Assembly: GCA_913031125.1 (NCBI GenBank)
Contig: CAJWFK010000004.1
Coordinates: 45,471 to 109,470, forward strand
DNA: 64,000 nucleotides
Origin: an uncultured Woeseia sp.
Lineage (GTDB): Bacteria; Pseudomonadota; Gammaproteobacteria; Steroidobacterales; Woeseiaceae
Reading direction: 5' to 3'
Shown here in pieces: positions 18,037-28,358 of the stretch. The position numbers were made by a program, and so were the translations under genes. The stretch's first letter is position 1; each line of letters starts with the position of its first letter. The notes under the pieces were generated by a model, which did no database searches, was not told the origin of the DNA, and was given only the letters and a program-made list of their open reading frames with translations.

Positions 18037-19734
18037 TTATGAAGGGGTGATTATTTGTAGCGCCTTATCGTATGCAATCATCTTAGCTTCTTCATCCCGA
18101 CGGTGGCGGTATTCTAATTGTCCTACCTTAATCCCACGTTCGCTGATGACCAAGCGATGGGGAATGCCAATAAGTTCTGCGTCTGCGAATTTTACACCCG
18201 GGCGCGCATCACGATCATCTAATAAGACATCCAGGCCAGCAGCTTTAAGTTCTGAATAAAGCGTTGTCGCTACTTCGCGTACGGTTTCTGATTGATGCAT
18301 GTTTATTGGTATTAAAACAACCTTAAATGGTGCTATCGACTCAGGCCAGATGATGCCTCGCTCATCATGATTTTGCTCGATTGCAGCCCCAACAATTCTA
18401 GTTACACCGATACCGTAACATCCCATAAACAACGTAGCGTCGTTGCCATCTTTATCTTGCACCGTAGCTCTCATTGCTTCTGAATAGCTTTGACCTAACT
18501 GAAAGATATGGCCAACCTCTATTCCACGAGCGATTTTGAGGGTTCCGGAGCCACTTGGCGTCGGGTCTCCGTCTTTAACATTGCGCAGGTCAACTGTTGT
18601 GGGTGTCTTAATATCTCGGCCAAAATTGACGCCGATGTAATGTTTTTCGAATTCATTAGCTCCGCAGACGAAGTCCGACATACATTTTGTCGCGTGATCA
18701 TAGTAAACTGGGATGTCCAGCCCAATAGGACCGACATAGCCTGGGGTACACCCTATTATCTCTTGTATGGTTTCTGGGTTAGCCATGGTCAATGGTTCAG
18801 TGACGTTTGGCATTTTACATGCTTTGATAGCATTGAGCTCATGGTCCCCACGTATTACAAGAGCTACAGGACCTTTTTTACCTTCGACAATTAGGGTTTT
18901 TAGAATTTTGTCCGGGCCTATTTCTAAGAGTTCGGTAAGAGTTTCTACGGTTTTTGTTTTGGGTGTTTCAATTTTTTCTAAATTCACTTTTGCCGCTGCT
19001 CTTTTACCATCTTCAGGCACCGTAGCTGCAGTTTCCACATTTGATGCGTACCCGTCTTCGTCGCACCATGCAATAGCATCTTCCCCTGAATCGGCTAAAA
19101 CCATGAATTCTTGTGAACGATTGCCACCGATTTCTCCGCTGTCCGCGTCCACGACCCTGAATTTCAGTCCTAGCCGCTCAAAAATAGCCGTGTATGCAGC
19201 GTGCATAGCTTGGTAACTTTGCTCAAGGCCACTTTGATCTAGGTCAAATGAGTAGGCGTCTTTCATTATAAATTCTCGCGCCCGCATCACACCAAAACGT
19301 GGTCGAATCTCGTCTCGGAATTTAGTCTGCACTTGATAGAAATTAATCGGTAATTGCTTGTAACTTCGGAGTTCACGCCGAGCAATGTCGGTTATAACTT
19401 CTTCGTGTGTGGGGCCAAAGCAAAAATCCCTGTCGTGTCGGTCGCGCATACGCAGCAGCAGGTTGCCATATTTATCCCAACGCCCAGTCTCTTTCCAGAG
19501 CTCCGCCGGCTGCACTGCTGGCATTATTAATTCCAATGCTCCAGCACGATCCATTTCCTCGCAGACAATCTTTTCAACACGACGTAATACTCGCAAACCA
19601 AGTGGCATCCATGTGAAGAGCCCAGCCGCAAGCCGACGAATAAGCCCGGCTCGCAACATGAGCTTATGGCTGATAATTTCTGCTTCAGCAGGAGTATCTC
19701 GTAAGGTTGTTAGTCCAAATTTACTGAAACGCAT
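18037..19734 (-). CDS. proS: Prolyl-tRNA synthetase
   Basis: Class II synthetase of the bacterial type with an editing (INS) domain. N-terminal MRFSKFGLTTLRDTPAEAEIIS..., motif 2 region FRDEIRPRFGVMRAREFIMKDAYSF, an insertion domain between about residues 225 and 385 (LKTLIVEGKKGPVALVIRGD), and the C-terminal anticodon-binding domain (LLDDRDARPGVKFADAELIGIPHRLVI). 565 residues, normal. The start ATG 19734 is clear. It is followed by the lytic transglycosylase, and is divergent from the PSD-like gene. Confidence 0.97.
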   Translation of the reverse strand: MRFSKFGLTTLRDTPAEAEIISHKLMLRAGLIRRLAAGLFTWMPLGLRVLRRVEKIVCEEMDRAGALELIMPAVQPAELWKETGRWDKYGNLLLRMRDRHDRDFCFGPTHEEVITDIARRELRSYKQLPINFYQVQTKFRDEIRPRFGVMRAREFIMKDAYSFDLDQSGLEQSYQAMHAAYTAIFERLGLKFRVVDADSGEIGGNRSQEFMVLADSGEDAIAWCDEDGYASNVETAATVPEDGKRAAAKVNLEKIETPKTKTVETLTELLEIGPDKILKTLIVEGKKGPVALVIRGDHELNAIKACKMPNVTEPLTMANPETIQEIIGCTPGYVGPIGLDIPVYYDHATKCMSDFVCGANEFEKHYIGVNFGRDIKTPTTVDLRNVKDGDPTPSGSGTLKIARGIEVGHIFQLGQSYSEAMRATVQDKDGNDATLFMGCYGIGVTRIVGAAIEQNHDERGIIWPESIAPFKVVLIPINMHQSETVREVATTLYSELKAAGLDVLLDDRDARPGVKFADAELIGIPHRLVISERGIKVGQLEYRHRRDEEAKMIAYDKALQIITPS

Positions 19735-19861
19735 GTATAGTCTGTTTCCGCTAGCTGTGGCGGTCGTATTCTACACGAGAGTAGATGTTGCTGGTCCGCC
19801 GTTCCTCAGAAATTAGAAGAATTTTATTTATCACATAATGAGCCAATGATAAGAGAGTGTT

Positions 19862-20488
19862 TTGAGAGACAGGAGTAACCCTTTTTTAGCGCCGGAAGGC
19901 ATACCATTTATCGCTGCTGTTGGTATTTTAGTGATCGTTTCCTGGAACTTGTTAGGGTTAACTTTCACGATCATACCCATATTAGTATTAATTTGGTTAT
20001 TCCTCATATTTCGTGACCCGATGCGCGTAAGTCCAGCTGCGCCACTAGGTGTGTTAAGTCCCGTCGATGGCGTGATTGTTGGCGTTGGCCTCACAAACCA
20101 GGGATCGATACATCCGGAAGCACATAAGATAATTATCGCGGTAAATAGTTTAGGGACCTATACTGCTCGTTGTCCCGCGGAAGGAAAAATTATGGATATA
20201 CGTGTATCCAGAAAAGACGGACGAACTACTCCCTCAGAAAATGGCCTATGGGTACAGACTGACGAGGGAGACGATGTTGTGTTGCAGTTTAACGGCCATC
20301 GTTTTAACGTCGCGCCGCGTGCATTTCTAGGTTATGGAGAACGAGTAGGGCAGGGACAGCGCTGTGCTTATCTTAGACTGACGCGCGTGGCCGAAATACA
20401 AATATCAGCTGATAGTCGGATCCTGGTAAATGTTGGGCAGAAGGTGTTGGCAGGTGTCGATGTTCTTGGGGAACTGCCGAGCCATTAA
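19862..20488 (+). CDS. Phosphatidylserine decarboxylase-like membrane protein, likely catalytically inactive
   Basis: A 208-residue protein with two N-terminal hydrophobic segments then IFRDPMRVSP and LSPVDGVIVGVG, the layout of small (type II/archaetidylserine-like) PSD proenzymes. The usual catalytic His in a VHVNRAP-type motif is Tyr here (GTYTARCPAEG). The autocleavage motif (FGSRVD-like) reads RLTRVAE, so the Gly-Ser that forms the pyruvoyl group is missing. The Asp of SPVDG remains. This suggests a non-decarboxylating homologue, perhaps a lipid-binding one. The start is TTG 19862. Next gene begins 35 bases later. Confidence 0.72.
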   Translation: MRDRSNPFLAPEGIPFIAAVGILVIVSWNLLGLTFTIIPILVLIWLFLIFRDPMRVSPAAPLGVLSPVDGVIVGVGLTNQGSIHPEAHKIIIAVNSLGTYTARCPAEGKIMDIRVSRKDGRTTPSENGLWVQTDEGDDVVLQFNGHRFNVAPRAFLGYGERVGQGQRCAYLRLTRVAEIQISADSRILVNVGQKVLAGVDVLGELPSH

Positions 20489-20523
20489 ATTTAGGAATTT
20501 ATGTAAAGCATGAGGGAGGAATA

Positions 20524-21207
20524 GTGGAAGCGGAAGTACGGCGCCAAACTTATCTAAAGGCCCTTGAGATAGATTTCTACTTGCTGCGTGGACAAAACGG
20601 AGTAGCGGAATCAAATATTGCTTCGGAGTCTGAGAGTTTTTCAGCAGACACATGGGATGTACTGCGTGGTTCAATTGCTGAGTGTACGCGCTGTGCCCTG
20701 CATCAAACGCGGACTCAGACTGTGTTTGGTGTTGGTGATCCCACTGCTGATTGGATGATTATAGGAGAAGCGCCCGGGCAGGAAGAAGATCGTCGTGGTG
20801 AGCCATTTGTAGGTAGGGCGGGAAAGTTACTTGACCAAATGCTTCGTTCTGTGGGCCTCGACCGAGAATCGGTGTTCATCGCAAATATCCTTAAATGCCG
20901 ACCGCCAAATAATCGTGATCCTATTCAGGAAGAAGCATCGGCTTGCCGGAATTATCTCGAACAACAGATAGATTTTGTGCGGCCCAAGATAATTCTTGCT
21001 GTTGGACGTGTGGCTGCTCAGCAACTGTTGTTGACTGACACGCCCGTAGGTCGCATGCGCGGCAAGAAGTATTGCATGCCCGATAGGGAAATACCTGTTG
21101 TCGTAACATATCATCCTGCTTACTTGCTTAGAAGTCCGACACAGAAGAGAAAGGGTTGGGAAGACCTGTTGTTCGCCCGAAAAATTTTGCGGGAAGTAGA
21201 GTTGTGA
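20524..21207 (+). CDS. Family 4/5-type uracil-DNA glycosylase
   Basis: Removes uracil from DNA and carries a [4Fe-4S] cluster. Motif A is IIGEAPGQEEDRRGEPFVGRAG (GEAPGQEED core) and motif B is VVTYHPAYLLRSP, with the conserved His. Four Cys candidates for the cluster are in CTRCALH, LKCRPP and SACRNY. The N-terminal 45 residues are variable and resemble linker regions of gammaproteobacterial members. 227 residues. The last bases overlap the rimI start. Confidence 0.92.
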   Translation: MEAEVRRQTYLKALEIDFYLLRGQNGVAESNIASESESFSADTWDVLRGSIAECTRCALHQTRTQTVFGVGDPTADWMIIGEAPGQEEDRRGEPFVGRAGKLLDQMLRSVGLDRESVFIANILKCRPPNNRDPIQEEASACRNYLEQQIDFVRPKIILAVGRVAAQQLLLTDTPVGRMRGKKYCMPDREIPVVVTYHPAYLLRSPTQKRKGWEDLLFARKILREVEL

Positions 21208-21677
21208 TTACTCCTGCTCCTCGGGTTCCTAGCCAGATCAGAGTGATGGACACTAATGATATTGGTCAAGTATCAGATATCGAACAACGGAGTTATGAAT
21301 TTCCATGGGGCCACCGTGTATTTCGTGACTGTTTGTTAACGGGCTATCACTGCATAGTACTGGAACGCACAGATACTGTGGCTGGCTACAGCATTCTTTC
21401 TGTCGCTGCCGGAGAGGCTCATATTCTTAATCTTTGCGTAGATCCTAGATACCGACAACTGGGTTACGGTGAGAAATTACTCGATGACATCCTGCGAAGA
21501 GCGGCACTAGCTGAGGTCAAAGAGATATTTCTTGAGGTCAGACCATCTAACAGGAAGGCTATTGGGTTGTATCGGAAGAAAGGCTTTCGCCAAATCGCCG
21601 ATCGTCCGTCGTATTATCGTGCCTATGAAGGTCGTGAAGATGCTGCGGTTTTTTCAAAACGAATCAAGAAATTTTGA
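21204..21677 (+). CDS. rimI: Ribosomal protein S18-alanine N-acetyltransferase
   Basis: GNAT enzyme that acetylates the N-terminus of ribosomal protein S18. The family core is visible: DIEQRSYEFPWG, ILNLCVDPRYRQLGYGEKLL (acetyl-CoA-binding Q/R-x-x-G-x-G/A), LEVRPSNRKAIGLYRKKGF, and YYRAYEGREDAAVFSK. The GTG at 21204 overlaps the upstream stop as GTGA and is the preferred start; ATG 21246 would also begin before the conserved part. A frame open from 21156 is less likely. About 158 residues. Confidence 0.92.
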   Translation: MITPAPRVPSQIRVMDTNDIGQVSDIEQRSYEFPWGHRVFRDCLLTGYHCIVLERTDTVAGYSILSVAAGEAHILNLCVDPRYRQLGYGEKLLDDILRRAALAEVKEIFLEVRPSNRKAIGLYRKKGFRQIADRPSYYRAYEGREDAAVFSKRIKKF

Positions 21678-21786
21678 TTGTTGATGCTTGCGGCACATAA
21701 TTGGGTCTTCGGTGGCAAACTTTATGGAGGCGTTGACGTCTTCTTTTGCTAAACTCCCGCCTCTTTATTCCTAACCAAGTTCTCTT

Positions 21787-23367
21787 ATGTCGATCCTATG
21801 TGATGAAGTTAAACGCAGGCGCACATTTGCGATAATTTCTCATCCTGATGCTGGAAAGACTACTTTGACCGAGAAATTATTGCTTTTCGGCGGGGCTATC
21901 AATATGGCTGGGACAGTCAAGGGTCGAAAAGCAAGCCGGCATGCAACTTCAGATTGGATGGCACTTGAACAGCAGCGCGGCATCTCGGTAACGTCGTCGG
22001 TTATGCAGTTTCCTTACCGTGATCGGATTATCAATTTACTTGATACGCCTGGACATGAAGATTTTTCTGAAGATACCTACCGTACCCTCACCGCTGTTGA
22101 TTCAGCACTTATGGTTATCGATTGCGCCAAAGGCGTTGAACAGCGGACAATCAAGTTAATGGAGGTTTGCCGACTCCGCGATACGCCGATCATGACTTTT
22201 GTAAATAAACTTGATCGGGATGGGCTTGAGCCCCTTGAGTTAATTGATGAAATCGAATCGGTGCTTGGAATTGAATGTTCCCCAGTTACGTGGCCAATTG
22301 GTATGGGTCGTGAGTTAAAAGGCACTTATCATTTGTTACAGGACCGTATTTTTCTTTATGAGCCAACAGAGAAGGGCAGGGCATCGAATATTGAGGTGGT
22401 TGATGGAATAAATTCTGAGCTGGCTACAAAAGTATTAGGGGAGGACGCAATTCGTTTTCGTGAGGAAGTCGAATTAGTTAAGAGCGCATGCCCGCGGATG
22501 AATGTTGATGATTACATTGCTGCTAAGCAAACGCCTGTGTTCTTTGGCTCAGCTATTTCAAATTTTGGTGTCAAGGAATTACTAGATGAGTTTGTTGATC
22601 ATGCGCCGTCACCAGGTTCCCGATTAAGTGAGACACGTGCAGTTCATTCCGATGAGTTAGACCTAACTGGTTTTATTTTTAAGGTACAGGCTAATATGGA
22701 TCCAGGACATAGGGACCGGATCGCATTTATGCGTATTTGTTCAGGAGAATATCGAAAGGGTATTCGATTGAAACATGTTCGAAGTGGAAAAGAAATGAAA
22801 ATTGCCGATGCCATTACTTTCATGGCCGCAGATCGTCAACATGCTGAGATAGCGTATGCGGGTGATATTATTGGGTTGCATAATCACGGCACAATCAACA
22901 TTGGTGATAGTTTTACTCTAGGAGAAAATCTAAAATTTTCCGGTATCCCGAGCTTCGCTCCGGAAATTTTTCAGCGAGTCATACTGAAAAACCCGCTTAA
23001 ATTAAAAGCGCTGAAAACCGGCTTAGAACAACTTTGCGAAGAGGGTGCGACGCAATTATTTAAACCTGTGCGCAACAATGATCTGATTTTAGGAGCGGTA
23101 GGGCCACTGCAGTTTGACGTTGTTGCACATCGTTTACAGCATGAATATAAAGTTCAATGCCAGTTTGAGGCAGTTAATGTTTCAACTGCCCGTTGGGTTG
23201 AATCGAAAAGCGCGAGGAAGTTAGAAGATTTTAAGAAAAAGGCACACGATAATCTTGCCTTGGATCACAGCGATCGCTTAGTTTATATAGCTCCAAGTAA
23301 AGTGAATTTGAACCTTACCCGGGAGCGGTGGCCAGATATTGTTTTCTTGGAAACCCGCGAGTACTGA
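21787..23367 (+). CDS. prfC: Peptide chain release factor 3
   Basis: GTPase that recycles RF1/RF2 after termination. G1 is [10 protein letters not shown]3 is DTPGHEDF, G4 is NKLDRD. The region [23 protein letters not shown] is diagnostic of RF3. 526 residues is normal. The 109-base gap upstream is likely its promoter. It converges with valS across a 46-base gap holding only a weak, long-looped AAAGCT/AGCTTT pair. Confidence 0.96.
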   Translation: MSILCDEVKRRRTFAIISHPDAGKTTLTEKLLLFGGAINMAGTVKGRKASRHATSDWMALEQQRGISVTSSVMQFPYRDRIINLLDTPGHEDFSEDTYRTLTAVDSALMVIDCAKGVEQRTIKLMEVCRLRDTPIMTFVNKLDRDGLEPLELIDEIESVLGIECSPVTWPIGMGRELKGTYHLLQDRIFLYEPTEKGRASNIEVVDGINSELATKVLGEDAIRFREEVELVKSACPRMNVDDYIAAKQTPVFFGSAISNFGVKELLDEFVDHAPSPGSRLSETRAVHSDELDLTGFIFKVQANMDPGHRDRIAFMRICSGEYRKGIRLKHVRSGKEMKIADAITFMAADRQHAEIAYAGDIIGLHNHGTINIGDSFTLGENLKFSGIPSFAPEIFQRVILKNPLKLKALKTGLEQLCEEGATQLFKPVRNNDLILGAVGPLQFDVVAHRLQHEYKVQCQFEAVNVSTARWVESKSARKLEDFKKKAHDNLALDHSDRLVYIAPSKVNLNLTRERWPDIVFLETREY

Positions 23368-23413
23368 TAACGGGTAAAGAACAAAGCTACCTTGAGGCCT
23401 GATTTCAGCAGCT

Positions 23414-26170
23414 TTATGTGAGAGTTTTTAGACGCTTGAGTTGTTCGTCAAGCTTAGTAATTTTTTGTTCAAACTCGCTGACACGCATTTTTTCTTGCTC
23501 GACGACTTTTGTGGGAGCATTTTTAACAAAATTTTCATTCTCAAGCTTCGTGATTGCTTTCTTCAGATTGCTGTTTGCCTTTTCTCGTTGCTTTGTAAGC
23601 CGTGAAATTTCTGTATCAGGGTCGATTAGACCCTCCATTGGGACGAGAATCTGCATAGTTCCCAACAATGCGGTGGCAGTTGGCGGAGATTTTTCTCCAT
23701 CATGTAGAACGCGCACAGATGTGATTCGGCCAACCTGCTTTAAAAGTTCCAAGTTGCGCTGAACAAAGCGACAGTCACTTTTTTGAGCCTCTTTCAATAG
23801 TACAGGTAGATTTTTGCCAGGCGATATATCCATTTCTCCGCGAATTTGTCGGATACCTAGAATGAAATGCATTATCCATTGCAACTCTGTTTCTGCCTCT
23901 TTGTCTATTAGCTTCGAGCTTGCTTCGGGATATGGTTGGCGCATAATTGTCTCACCATTAATGCCTGCAATTGGTGCGATTTGCCCCCAGATTTCTTCTG
24001 TAATAAACGGTGTCAGGGGGTGCAGTAACCTGAGAATTTGCTCTAGGACATTAATCAGCGTGCTCCGGGTACCCCTTTTTTCTGCATCTGAAATGTCTGT
24101 TGACTGAAGTATGGGTTTTGATAACTCAAGATACCAATCACAGAATTCATGCCACGTGAATTCATAGATTGTCTGTGCTGCGAGGTCAAGCCGGTAATTT
24201 TGAACCTGTTTATGCATATTGGAAATAGTTTGTTGCAGGCGAGAAATGATCCACCGATCGGTTGTGTTGAGTTGGATATCTTTGTTATCAAAACTTTCAG
24301 TATTTAGCAGAACATAACGGGAAGCGTTCCAAAGTTTGTTACAAAAATTTTTGTAACCTTCAATCCGTCCTAAATCAAAACGGATGTCACGCCCAGTGGT
24401 TGCTAGCGAGGCAAATGTAAAACGGAGTGCGTCCGCACCATATTCCTTAATGCCATCCGGAAATTGAAGCTTGGTGGCATCTGCGATCTTCGGTTTCATA
24501 TGCTCCTGCATTAAACCCGTTGTCCTTTTCGACACCAGAGTATCTATATCAACGCCATTGATCAGGTCGAGGGGGTCTAGCACATTACCCTTCGATTTTG
24601 ACATTTTCTGACCATCTTGATCCCGGATCAGTCCATGGATATAGACCTCACGAAATGGAACCTCGCCCATGAATTTAAGTCCCATCATAATCATCCGGGC
24701 CACCCAGAAAAAAATGATATCGAAACCTGTTACTAGTACTTGTCCCGGATAGAAAGTTTTTAACGAATCGGTATTTTCAGGCCAGCCTTGCGTAGTGAAT
24801 GGCCATAATGCGGATGAGAACCAAGTATCCAGCACGTCATCATCTTGGTTAAGTGCAATAGAATCACTAAGGTTATGTTTTTTTCTGGCTTCCGCTTCAT
24901 TTCGACCGACATAGATGTTGCCTTTGTCGTCGTACCAAGCCGGTATCCGATGACCCCACCAGAGTTGCCTGCTAATGCACCAGTCTTGAATATTATGCAT
25001 CCAATCAAAGTAGGTTTTGGACCAGTTCTCAGGTACAAAACGAATTTGACCATTCTCGACAGCCTGTATAGCTGGTTTCGCTAGGGGTTGGATATTGACG
25101 TACCACTGATCCGTCAAATACGGTTCCACCACCGCCCCACTACGGTCACCGCGCGGTAGTTTTTGGACATGTTTTTCCACTTCAGCAAGAAGCCCGATGG
25201 CTTTCAGGTCAGCCACTATCTGTTTTCGTGCTTCGAAGCGGTCCATGCCTTGGTATTTTTTTGGCGCTGACTCATTAATCGCTGCATCATCATCAAAAAT
25301 ATTAATCAGTTCTAGATTGTGGCGTTTTCCAACTTCGTAATCGTTGAAATCATGTGCCGGTGTCATTTTGACGCAACCTGAACCAAAATTTGGATCGACG
25401 TAATCGTCAGCGATTATAGGTATCAGCCTATCAACGAGCGGAAGCTGTACATTCTCCCCCACTAAATGTTTGTAACGTTCATCGTCTGGATGAACCGCTA
25501 TGCCACTATCACCTAACATCGTTTCGGGGCGAGTTGTTGCGACAACCACATGCTCCTCTCCTGAAGCGAGAGGATAACGGAAATGCCAGAGGCTGCCGGA
25601 CTCATCTTCTTGTAATACTTCGAGGTCAGAAAGCGCCGTATGTAATACCGGATCCCAGTTAACAAGCCGTTTACCCCGATAGATCAAACCTTCCTCATAA
25701 AGTGTTACAAAGACTTCAATTACCGCAGTCGATAGATCCTCATCCATGGTGAACCGTTCTCTGGACCAGTCCACGGAAGCTCCCATACGCCGGAGTTGCT
25801 GATTAATTTTTCCGCCAGACTCATTTTTCCATTTCCATACTCGCTCAATGAATTTTTCTCTTCCGAGTTCCCGTCTTGATGTGCCTTCATTATTAAGTTG
25901 ACGCTCGACTACCATCTGGGTGGCTATCCCAGCGTGGTCTGTACCTGGTTGCCACAATGTGTTGTGCCCCATCATTCTGTGATACCGGATCAAAGCGTCC
26001 ATAATCGTATCCTGAAATGCGTGACCCATATGCAACGTTCCTGTGACATTGGGTGGCGGAATCACAATGCAGTAAGGAACATCCGCACCGGATGGCATGA
26101 ACCAGCCATGTTGTTCCCAGCGTTCGTATTGACGCTGCTCGATTTCCTTGGGTTGGTAAGCCTTTTCCAT
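23414..26170 (-). CDS. valS: Valyl-tRNA synthetase
   Basis: Class I synthetase with editing (CP1) domain. HIGH-type motif GTLHMGHAF near residue 45, the editing region ([19 protein letters not shown]) near 215, KMSKSKGNV near 525, and a C-terminal coiled coil of the ValS tail ([18 protein letters not shown]...). 918 residues is normal. It is the last gene of a pepA-holC-valS operon conserved in gammaproteobacteria. Confidence 0.97.
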   Translation of the reverse strand: MEKAYQPKEIEQRQYERWEQHGWFMPSGADVPYCIVIPPPNVTGTLHMGHAFQDTIMDALIRYHRMMGHNTLWQPGTDHAGIATQMVVERQLNNEGTSRRELGREKFIERVWKWKNESGGKINQQLRRMGASVDWSRERFTMDEDLSTAVIEVFVTLYEEGLIYRGKRLVNWDPVLHTALSDLEVLQEDESGSLWHFRYPLASGEEHVVVATTRPETMLGDSGIAVHPDDERYKHLVGENVQLPLVDRLIPIIADDYVDPNFGSGCVKMTPAHDFNDYEVGKRHNLELINIFDDDAAINESAPKKYQGMDRFEARKQIVADLKAIGLLAEVEKHVQKLPRGDRSGAVVEPYLTDQWYVNIQPLAKPAIQAVENGQIRFVPENWSKTYFDWMHNIQDWCISRQLWWGHRIPAWYDDKGNIYVGRNEAEARKKHNLSDSIALNQDDDVLDTWFSSALWPFTTQGWPENTDSLKTFYPGQVLVTGFDIIFFWVARMIMMGLKFMGEVPFREVYIHGLIRDQDGQKMSKSKGNVLDPLDLINGVDIDTLVSKRTTGLMQEHMKPKIADATKLQFPDGIKEYGADALRFTFASLATTGRDIRFDLGRIEGYKNFCNKLWNASRYVLLNTESFDNKDIQLNTTDRWIISRLQQTISNMHKQVQNYRLDLAAQTIYEFTWHEFCDWYLELSKPILQSTDISDAEKRGTRSTLINVLEQILRLLHPLTPFITEEIWGQIAPIAGINGETIMRQPYPEASSKLIDKEAETELQWIMHFILGIRQIRGEMDISPGKNLPVLLKEAQKSDCRFVQRNLELLKQVGRITSVRVLHDGEKSPPTATALLGTMQILVPMEGLIDPDTEISRLTKQREKANSNLKKAITKLENENFVKNAPTKVVEQEKMRVSEFEQKITKLDEQLKRLKTLT

Positions 26171-26215
26171 TTAATAAGTGTACATATCTTTGCGATAAGT
26201 ACTTTTATGCTTCAG

Positions 26216-26644
26216 TTACAGTTTGTGGGTGTTGAGTGTATGTCCCTGTCCGCGATAATCAACAAATCTTTGTCGGCTAACAGATCGACATGCATCATCG
26301 GAGCTCACTATTTCTGCAATCCGGGGAAAAGCTTCTGCTCTATCCGGAATGGTTTCAGCGAGATTAATTAATAGGTCACATTCTTCACTCGGCAGGCTAT
26401 CACAGCTAATGGTCACAGGCGCATTTGCGTGATCAGGGGCAGTTCCGAGAGCCTGATGCGGGACAAAGCTGTCGTCACGAAATGTCCAGAGCAGAGTATC
26501 TAGTTTCTGCACGGTTTCAGCGTTATCTACATTAATGTGTACGCGATTTTCTAGCTTATAAGCTTTCTCTGCAAGACGACACGCGAACTGTTGGCGAACG
26601 AATTCCCCATCGCTTGGAAGGATGTAGAAATCAACTTTTGCCAT
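26216..26644 (-). CDS. holC: DNA polymerase III subunit chi
   Basis: Chi links the clamp loader to SSB on lagging strands. The 142-residue sequence shows the family pattern: VDFYILPSDGEFVRQQFAC, LDTLLWTFRDDSFVPHQAL, and a helical Cys-containing segment. Size and position between pepA and valS are both as in other gammaproteobacteria. Only 2 bases separate it from pepA. Confidence 0.93.
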   Translation of the reverse strand: MAKVDFYILPSDGEFVRQQFACRLAEKAYKLENRVHINVDNAETVQKLDTLLWTFRDDSFVPHQALGTAPDHANAPVTISCDSLPSEECDLLINLAETIPDRAEAFPRIAEIVSSDDACRSVSRQRFVDYRGQGHTLNTHKL

Positions 26645-26646
26645 AG

Positions 26647-28143
26647 TCAGAGAGTTTTTCCAGCACGTCGAAGTAAGAACTCAGACAGCATGGGTACTGG
26701 TCGACCTGTACTTCCTTTGGCTGCTCCTGAGCGATAAGCAATGCCAGCAATATCGAGATGAGCCCAGTTCAAACCTTCTGCAAATTTACCGAGGAAACAG
26801 CCAGCCGTGCTGGCCCCAGCATCTCGACCACCGATATTCGCAAAGTCAGCAAAATTGCTTTTTAGCTGTTCTTCATAATCCTCCCCAAGAGGAAGGCGCC
26901 ACCCTTGGTCATCGGCTGAGACGCCGGCATCATGTATTTCTTGGGCGAGATTATCGTTATAACTCATGATTCCAGTGCGATGCTTGCCAAGCGCAACTAC
27001 GCAGGCGCCAGTGAGTGTTGCCACATCAATTACGAGGTCCGGTTTAAATCGACGGGCATAAGTAATAGCGTCGCATAGTATTAGCCGCCCTTCGGCATCG
27101 GTATTGAGAATCTCGATTGTTTGTCCCGACATACTTTTTATAATGTCACCTGGTCGGGTTGCTGTTCCACTGGGCAGGTTTTCACACGCAGGAACCACAA
27201 TATTGAGGTTGATTGGTAATTGAAGGCTAGCTATGACAGTCATTGTGCCGATGACAGAAGCAGCCCCACACATATCAAACTTCATCTCGTCCATCGCTAG
27301 CGCAGGCTTTAAAGATATCCCGCCAGCGTCGAAAGTAATGCCCTTGCCGATTAACACCAAAGGCTTATCCTTTTTAGCACCTTTATACTGCATTACTATG
27401 AGTTTGGCAGGCAATGCAGTTCCTCCAGTCACAGAAAGAAAAGATTGCATTCCCAGTCGTTTAATTTCTACTTCATTTAGAACTCTAGTCGAGACATTAG
27501 GGTAACGGCGCGCAATTTTCTGTGCCGTTCGTGCAAGGTACGACGGAGTACAAATATTTGGGGGCAGGTTACCGAGGTCTTTAGCAAGTGCGACTCCTTC
27601 GGCAATTGCAAAACCATGTTGAGCACCACTGATTGTTTTTGTTGCTTCGCCTCGTGAGTCAATTGCTATTTCTATTTTTGTCAGTGCCGGTGTCGACGGG
27701 CGCCGACTACTTTTTGTTTCATTAAACGAATATAAAGCATCACATATTGTTTCGACCGTGTGTCTGGCGCGATAGTAGGGATTAATACGTGACGATTGTT
27801 CTAGGCCAAGATAGCTTACTACATTGCGGATTTTGGCAGCTTTGATTAGTTTGGTTGCAAGTTTTAATGCTTGCCTTAGCTGCTTTGCACTCAACTCTTT
27901 ATTTTCGCCTAAGCCAACGACTAAGACGCGTTTCGCTCGTATATCAGGAATGGATGTCAACATTATACTAGTGCCGGCTTTTCCACTGATGTCGCCGCTT
28001 GCAACAAGCTTTTTTAGGTATCCGTCGCTAGCTTCGTCAATATCAGCAGCTCCTGTATCTTTTAGGCCCTTTTTATATACACCAACAATAATGCAGTCAC
28101 AGGACTTCCTAGAAGCTGCCAGTGTTGTGGTTGCTAGTTTCAT
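26647..28143 (-). CDS. pepA: Leucyl aminopeptidase (M17)
   Basis: Di-zinc cytosolic aminopeptidase; in E. coli PepA is also a DNA-binding protein in Xer recombination. The signature NTDAEGRLIL is present near residue 350, with VLIGKGITFDAGGISLKPA and DMCGAASV bearing the metal ligands. 498 residues, normal. It is the first gene of the operon with holC and valS and is divergent from lptF. Confidence 0.96.
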   Translation of the reverse strand: MKLATTTLAASRKSCDCIIVGVYKKGLKDTGAADIDEASDGYLKKLVASGDISGKAGTSIMLTSIPDIRAKRVLVVGLGENKELSAKQLRQALKLATKLIKAAKIRNVVSYLGLEQSSRINPYYRARHTVETICDALYSFNETKSSRRPSTPALTKIEIAIDSRGEATKTISGAQHGFAIAEGVALAKDLGNLPPNICTPSYLARTAQKIARRYPNVSTRVLNEVEIKRLGMQSFLSVTGGTALPAKLIVMQYKGAKKDKPLVLIGKGITFDAGGISLKPALAMDEMKFDMCGAASVIGTMTVIASLQLPINLNIVVPACENLPSGTATRPGDIIKSMSGQTIEILNTDAEGRLILCDAITYARRFKPDLVIDVATLTGACVVALGKHRTGIMSYNDNLAQEIHDAGVSADDQGWRLPLGEDYEEQLKSNFADFANIGGRDAGASTAGCFLGKFAEGLNWAHLDIAGIAYRSGAAKGSTGRPVPMLSEFLLRRAGKTL

Positions 28144-28289
28144 AATGAGTCATTCCGTTTGTTAGTTTTCTTTAGTAGGCTGCATATCCTGCCCTCTAGA
28201 CATTGCTGCCGCAAAAAAAATTTTGTAGCTACTATTTCTTAATATTTTTACATTTTGGCGGGCAGGAGGCTGTCCTCGAAAAAGTAAAA

Positions 28290-28304
28290 CGGGTAGTCTA
28301 CCCG
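28290..28304. promoter_or_regulatory. 15-bp palindrome in pepA-lptF divergent region
   Basis: CGGGTAGTCTACCCG is a perfect 7-bp inverted repeat around a single T. It lies in the 215-base gap between the divergent pepA and lptF genes, 55 bases before the lptF start. No T run follows, so it looks more like an operator or a leader hairpin than a terminator. The binding protein is unknown. Confidence 0.4.
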
Positions 28305-28358
28305 ATCAAGCTGTATATCGGGTGCTTACATCGGTTTCATAATTGGACAATAGCTGAT

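Noticed and set aside
23383..23415. AAAGCT/AGCTTT repeat between prfC and valS as a terminator
   Set aside because: The stem is 6 bp with a 21-base loop and extends into the valS stop region, so support is poor.
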